Below, in pieces: positions 17,569 to 20,503 of a DNA stretch of 20,503 nt; the first letter of the stretch is position 1; each line of letters opens with the position of its first letter. The notes beneath the pieces are model-generated. The model ran no database searches. It saw only the letters and a list, made by a program, of their open reading frames with translations, and had not been told where the DNA came from. This DNA is from CAYTAP01 sp964435775. Its GTDB lineage: Bacteria; Planctomycetota; Phycisphaerae; Tepidisphaerales; Tepidisphaeraceae. Location of the stretch: the NCBI GenBank assembly GCA_964435775.1, contig CAYTAP010000076.1, positions 1 through 20,503 of the forward strand, read 5' to 3'. Both the position numbers and the translations under genes were made by a program.

Positions 17569-18417
17569 ATGACACAGTCGCATTTCAACGACACCGGCAC
17601 GCCAGGGGTTTCGATTGAGATTGAGGGGTTGTCTCGTCGATTTGATACGGGATTCACGGCGATCGATCGTTTGACGCTCAGGATCGAGCCCAGTCAGTTC
17701 GTCGCGCTGCTTGGACCCAGCGGCTGCGGGAAGACCACGCTTCTGCGCATCATCGCAGGTCTGGATCGGCCGGATCGAGGGAAGATCCACGTTGATTGTG
17801 GCGGGAGACAGCCGGCCGGAACATGCGAATCCATCGCGTATGTCTTTCAAGACCCGCACCTGATGCCCTGGCGGTCCGTGCTGGCCAATGTCGCGCTTCC
17901 TCTTGAGTTGCGGGGCCAGGGGAAAGCCGAGCGGCTGGAGGCGGCGCGCCACGCGATTGCGCAGGTGGGATTGGCCGACGCGGCGCGGTTGTATCCCAAC
18001 CAGCTTTCCGGCGGCATGCGGATGCGCGTCTCGCTGGCCCGGGCGCTGGTCACATGGCCGAAGCTGCTGCTTTTGGATGAACCCTTCGCGGCGCTGGATG
18101 AGCTGACACGGCAACGCCTTGATGAGCAGCTTCGAGCGCTCTGGCTGGAGCGCCGGATGACTACGCTGTTTGTCACGCATTCAATCGCCGAGGCGGCGTT
18201 CCTGGCCGAGCGGGCAATTGTCTTCACCCCGCGACCGGCGCGGATCATCGCCGATCACGCGATCCAATACATCACGCCGCGCACCGCCAGACTGCGTGGC
18301 GAAGCGGAATATGCCGTGCAGATGCGCCACCTTCACGAAGCGCTTGAGCATGGCGAAATGATGGAGGCGGCCGCATCGGGCGCCGGCGGACATTCCCAGC
18401 GTGGAGGGGAGCGATGA
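17569..18417 (+). CDS. ABC importer ATPase, NitT/TauT (SsuB/TauB/ThiZ) type
   Basis: This 282-residue cytoplasmic ATPase powers uptake of a small organic or anionic solute. Walker A is GPSGCGKTT (49-57). The Q-loop is VFQD (Gln94), followed by PHLMPWRSVLANVALPLEL, typical of the nitrate/sulfonate/taurine/thiamine-precursor group. The signature is LSGGM (146-150), Walker B is LLLLDEPFAALD (167-176), and the switch histidine is His204 in FVTHS. A C-terminal extension of about 40 residues (after PRTARLRGEA) is charged and predicted helical. The last four bases (ATGA) overlap the permease start, showing translational coupling. No ribosome site is obvious at its own ATG. Family is secure; substrate is not. 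Confidence 0.93.
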   Translation: MTQSHFNDTGTPGVSIEIEGLSRRFDTGFTAIDRLTLRIEPSQFVALLGPSGCGKTTLLRIIAGLDRPDRGKIHVDCGGRQPAGTCESIAYVFQDPHLMPWRSVLANVALPLELRGQGKAERLEAARHAIAQVGLADAARLYPNQLSGGMRMRVSLARALVTWPKLLLLDEPFAALDELTRQRLDEQLRALWLERRMTTLFVTHSIAEAAFLAERAIVFTPRPARIIADHAIQYITPRTARLRGEAEYAVQMRHLHEALEHGEMMEAAASGAGGHSQRGGER

Positions 18418-19214
18418 AACCTCGCGGATCGATGAAATCACTGCGGCGTTTTGCAGGCCTGGTCCTTCCTCCGGTGGTGACGCTCATTGTCTTCGTGGCG
18501 CTTTGGAATACCGCCGTTCGTGTCTTGGAGATTCCCCGCTGGCAGGTACCCGCGCCGGGCGATGTCGCCACGGCCTTCGCCAACCGCGGCCCCACGCTCT
18601 GGTCGGCGACTTTCACCACCGCCAAGGCGGCCCTGCTCGGCTTTGCTCTCAGCGGCATCGTCGGCATCACCGTCGGCGTGCTCCTCTCCTCCACGCGCCT
18701 CATCGAGCGTGCATTTTACCCCTTCACCGTCTTTCTTCAGACCGTCCCCCTCGTCGCGATCGCCCCGTTGCTCGTCCTCTGGTTTGGCGTCGGGCTCCCT
18801 TCCGTCACGGTGTGCGCCTTCATCGTCTCGGTCTTTCCCGTCATCGCCAACACCCTCGCCGGGATGCGGGCGGTTGATCCGGCGCTGCGCGACCTCTTTC
18901 ACCTCTACGGCGCGTCGCGCCTCGCCATGCTCTTCAAACTCAAGGTTCCATTCGCGTTGCCCGACATTCTCACCGGCCTGCGCATCGCCTCCGGGCTGGC
19001 GGTCATCGGCGCGATCGTCGGAGAGTTTGTGGCCGGCATGGCCGACGAACACGCGGGGCTGGGCATCCTTGTTCTCTCGGCCAACCGCAACCTCCAAACC
19101 GCAACCGTCTTTGCCGCCGTCCTCCTCGCGTCCCTGCTGGGGTTGTTCCTGTTTGTCACCATCCATGTTCTGGGCTATATGCTCCTGCGTCGCTGGCACG
19201 CGTCGGCGAGGTAG
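18414..19214 (+). CDS. ABC importer permease, NitT/TauT (SsuC/TauC/ThiX) type
   Basis: This 266-residue inner-membrane protein has about six helices (near 14-36, 65-90, 98-120, 125-148, 190-212 and 230-256). The EAA-type loop that docks on the ATPase is LYGASRLAMLFKLKVPFALPDILTGLRIASGLAVIGAIVGEF (about 165-206), with the family's conserved shape. The motif QTVPLVAIAPLLVLWFG is typical of nitrate/sulfonate/taurine-type permeases. The ATG overlaps the ATPase stop by four bases. From here to the window end many codons end in C (CTC, GTC, ACC), more so than in topA, a mild change in codon use. Its partner binding protein lies downstream beyond a repeat element. Confidence 0.93.
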   Translation: MKPRGSMKSLRRFAGLVLPPVVTLIVFVALWNTAVRVLEIPRWQVPAPGDVATAFANRGPTLWSATFTTAKAALLGFALSGIVGITVGVLLSSTRLIERAFYPFTVFLQTVPLVAIAPLLVLWFGVGLPSVTVCAFIVSVFPVIANTLAGMRAVDPALRDLFHLYGASRLAMLFKLKVPFALPDILTGLRIASGLAVIGAIVGEFVAGMADEHAGLGILVLSANRNLQTATVFAAVLLASLLGLFLFVTIHVLGYMLLRRWHASAR

Positions 19215-19227
19215 CCGCATCAGCGGA

Positions 19228-19404
19228 GGATTCACCGCAGAGACGCGGAGCACGCGGAGGAGCAGGGAGATTCACCACGGAGCTCACGGAGAGCACGGAG
19301 AAGAGAAATTGCGATTGCCACCCTTTATGATGCCAGACGCGCAAAGCCAGGCAATAAAATTGACGTGATTTTCTCCGCGCTCTTCGCGTCTCGGCGGTGA
19401 ATCC
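19228..19404. repeat. Repeat element with ~34-bp inverted ends between permease and binding-protein genes
   Basis: The ends 19228-19261 (GGATTCACCGCAGAGACGCG...) and 19371-19404 are inverted copies matching at 29 of 34 positions, giving a MITE-like element of about 177 bp. Just inside the left end a related motif occurs (TTCACCACGGAGCTCACGGA from 19271). The interior has no coding frame of its own. It fills most of the 232-base gap that splits the ABC transporter genes. No target-site duplication was evident by eye. Confidence 0.75.
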
Positions 19405-19446
19405 TCTTTTCCCGGGTGAATCACTGATTCATGTGAAAGGAACGCC

Positions 19447-20436
19447 ATGCTCTCGACTCGTTTCATCTTTCTCGCAGCTCTTGTGGCGCTGTGTCTTGCG
19501 GGTGGCTGCAAGAAAGAGACCGCCCCGGTACCCGGCAGCGCATCAGCCCTCACGCCCGTCACCCTCGTGCTCAATTGGAAACCCGAGCCGGAGTTCGGCG
19601 GGCTTTACGCCGCGCTCGATGCGGGAATCTTCAAAAAGCATGGCCTGGACGTGAAGATCATGCCCGGCGGTCCGGGCGTGCCGACCAAGCAGATGGTCCT
19701 CACCGGCGACGCCGCCTTCGGCGTGCTGGCCGCCGATGAGGTGCTCATCGCCCGCGCCCAGGGCGCTGATCTCGTTGCCCTGTTCGCCATCTACCAGACC
19801 AACCCGCAGGGGATCATGGTCCATGCCTCGCGCGGCTTTAAGACGCTGCACGAGGTGCTCAAAAGTCCCGTCACTCTCGCGGTCGAGCCAGGACTTCATT
19901 ACATCGACTACCTCAAAAACCAGGTGGGCGCCGAGTTCAAGGCCAAGCTCGTCAGCTACGGCTGGAGCATTGCGCCGTTCATGAACGATCCGAATTATGC
20001 CCAGCAATGCTTCATCACCAGTGAGCCCATCGCGGCCAGGCGCGCCGGCGCCGATCCCCAGGTGTTCCTCATCGCCGAATCCGGCTACAACCCCTACGCC
20101 GGCGTCATTGTGACCACCGGCGCCTACCTCAAGGCGCACCCAGACAAGGTCCGCGGCATGGTCGCGTCCCTCCGGGATGGGTGGCAGGCGTATCTCGCCG
20201 ACGCCGCCCCGGCCAACGCGACCATGGCGAAACTCAACAAGGAAATGGACGCCGCCACTTTCGCCGCCGCCGCCGAGGCACAAAAGCCCCTCATCGAAAA
20301 TACCGACACCAAGGCGGCCGGCCTGGGGCATATGACCCTGGATCGGTGGCAGGCGTTGGCCCGTCAGCTCCTCGACCTACGTGTTCTCGGTTCGACGGCA
20401 AATGTGGAAAAGGCGTTTGTGAATCCCGTGCAATAG
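19447..20436 (+). CDS. ABC importer substrate-binding lipoprotein, NMT1/THI5-like
   Basis: This 329-residue protein starts MLSTRFIFLAALVALCLAGGC, a lipoprotein signal with the Cys at position 21, so it is predicted to be tethered to the inner membrane facing the periplasm. AAAGGAA lies about five bases before the ATG. The mature part is a type 2 periplasmic-binding fold of the NMT1/THI5-like group: TLVLNWKPEPEFGGLYAALDAGIFKKHGLDVKIMPGG, then a second-lobe stretch with FKTLHEVLKSPVTLAVEPG. Proteins of this group bind thiamine pyrimidine precursors, nitrate, sulfonates or similar compounds. No TPP riboswitch is seen upstream, so a thiamine-precursor role has no regulatory support. It completes the importer encoded by the two upstream genes. 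A repeat element separates it from them, and it may have its own transcript. Confidence 0.92.
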   Translation: MLSTRFIFLAALVALCLAGGCKKETAPVPGSASALTPVTLVLNWKPEPEFGGLYAALDAGIFKKHGLDVKIMPGGPGVPTKQMVLTGDAAFGVLAADEVLIARAQGADLVALFAIYQTNPQGIMVHASRGFKTLHEVLKSPVTLAVEPGLHYIDYLKNQVGAEFKAKLVSYGWSIAPFMNDPNYAQQCFITSEPIAARRAGADPQVFLIAESGYNPYAGVIVTTGAYLKAHPDKVRGMVASLRDGWQAYLADAAPANATMAKLNKEMDAATFAAAAEAQKPLIENTDTKAAGLGHMTLDRWQALARQLLDLRVLGSTANVEKAFVNPVQ

Positions 20437-20450
20437 TCGCGGGGGTAGCC

Positions 20451-20503
20451 AATTTTTGTGGCCTGTGCGCATGACTGGAGGGCGTCGCTTCCGCGACGCT
20501 GCA
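20451..20503. repeat. Second copy of the TGGAGGGCGTCGCT palindromic repeat, cut by the window edge
   Basis: The 52 bases at 20451-20502 match 12008-12059 at 44 positions, including the flank AATTT.TGTGGCC and the left arm TGGAGGGCGTCGCT.CCGC (from 20476). The right arm would lie beyond the window. It begins 15 bases after the binding-protein stop codon, so the repeat may form that gene's 3' end. Confidence 0.8.

Noticed and set aside
18438..19253. 271-codon minus-strand frame over the ABC permease
   Set aside because: Same complementing-codon effect; the plus strand has an unmistakable permease with a 4-base overlap to the ATPase.
19215..19446. Possible TPP riboswitch upstream of the THI5-like binding protein
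   Set aside because: The conserved CTGAGA and ACCTGA elements were not found; the gap is mostly an inverted-repeat element.

Overview
This is a GC-rich window from a planctomycete-like bacterium, perhaps of the Phycisphaerae type. The lineage is inferred from the combination of a PEP-CTERM sorting signal, a prepilin-type protein with an HAFTLVELL N-terminus, an RpoC with a Pro/Glu/Ala-rich tail, an LptF/LptG pair, and several families of interspersed palindromic repeats. No rRNA or tRNA, CRISPR array, transposase or phage gene was seen.

Layout. (1) 1-3407, plus strand: the 3' two-thirds or more of rpoC, cut by the window edge. It ends at a 14-bp-stem hairpin (3491-3523) placed as a shared terminator with the converging next unit. 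(2) 3572-6925, minus strand: a two-gene operon. A pseudopilin-like protein comes first. An 821-residue protein follows, joining a PEP-CTERM secreted protein to a lipobox-bearing beta-propeller phytase-like domain in one uninterrupted frame. This is the most unusual gene here. (3) 7289-10048, plus strand: topA, DNA topoisomerase I with four C-terminal zinc ribbons. (4) 10317-11909, minus strand: a secreted DUF4139 protein. (5) 12229-15205, minus strand: lptF then lptG, inner-membrane permeases of the lipopolysaccharide export complex. LptF has an unusually large periplasmic part. (6) 15432-16133, plus strand: a secreted protein of unknown function. (7) 16397-20436, plus strand: two unknown soluble proteins, then a complete NitT/TauT/Thi-type ABC importer (ATPase, permease, lipoprotein binding protein). 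The ATPase and permease overlap by 4 bp. A ~177-bp repeat element lies between permease and binding protein.

Spaces between genes carry much repetitive DNA. Seven half-units of a REP-like palindrome (core GTAGGGTCCG...CCGCGG) sit at 10062-10285 and 12095-12165. A different 52-base repeat with a palindromic arm occurs at 12008 and again at the right window edge. Two further inverted repeats, of the accacagatgaacacgg and accgcagagacgcgg types, lie at 16203-16270 and 19228-19404.

Functionally the window mixes housekeeping (transcription, DNA topology, envelope biogenesis) with lineage-specific secreted proteins and one importer. The importer's substrate cannot be settled from sequence alone. 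All calls rest on reading the sequence and remembered family motifs; no database search was run.
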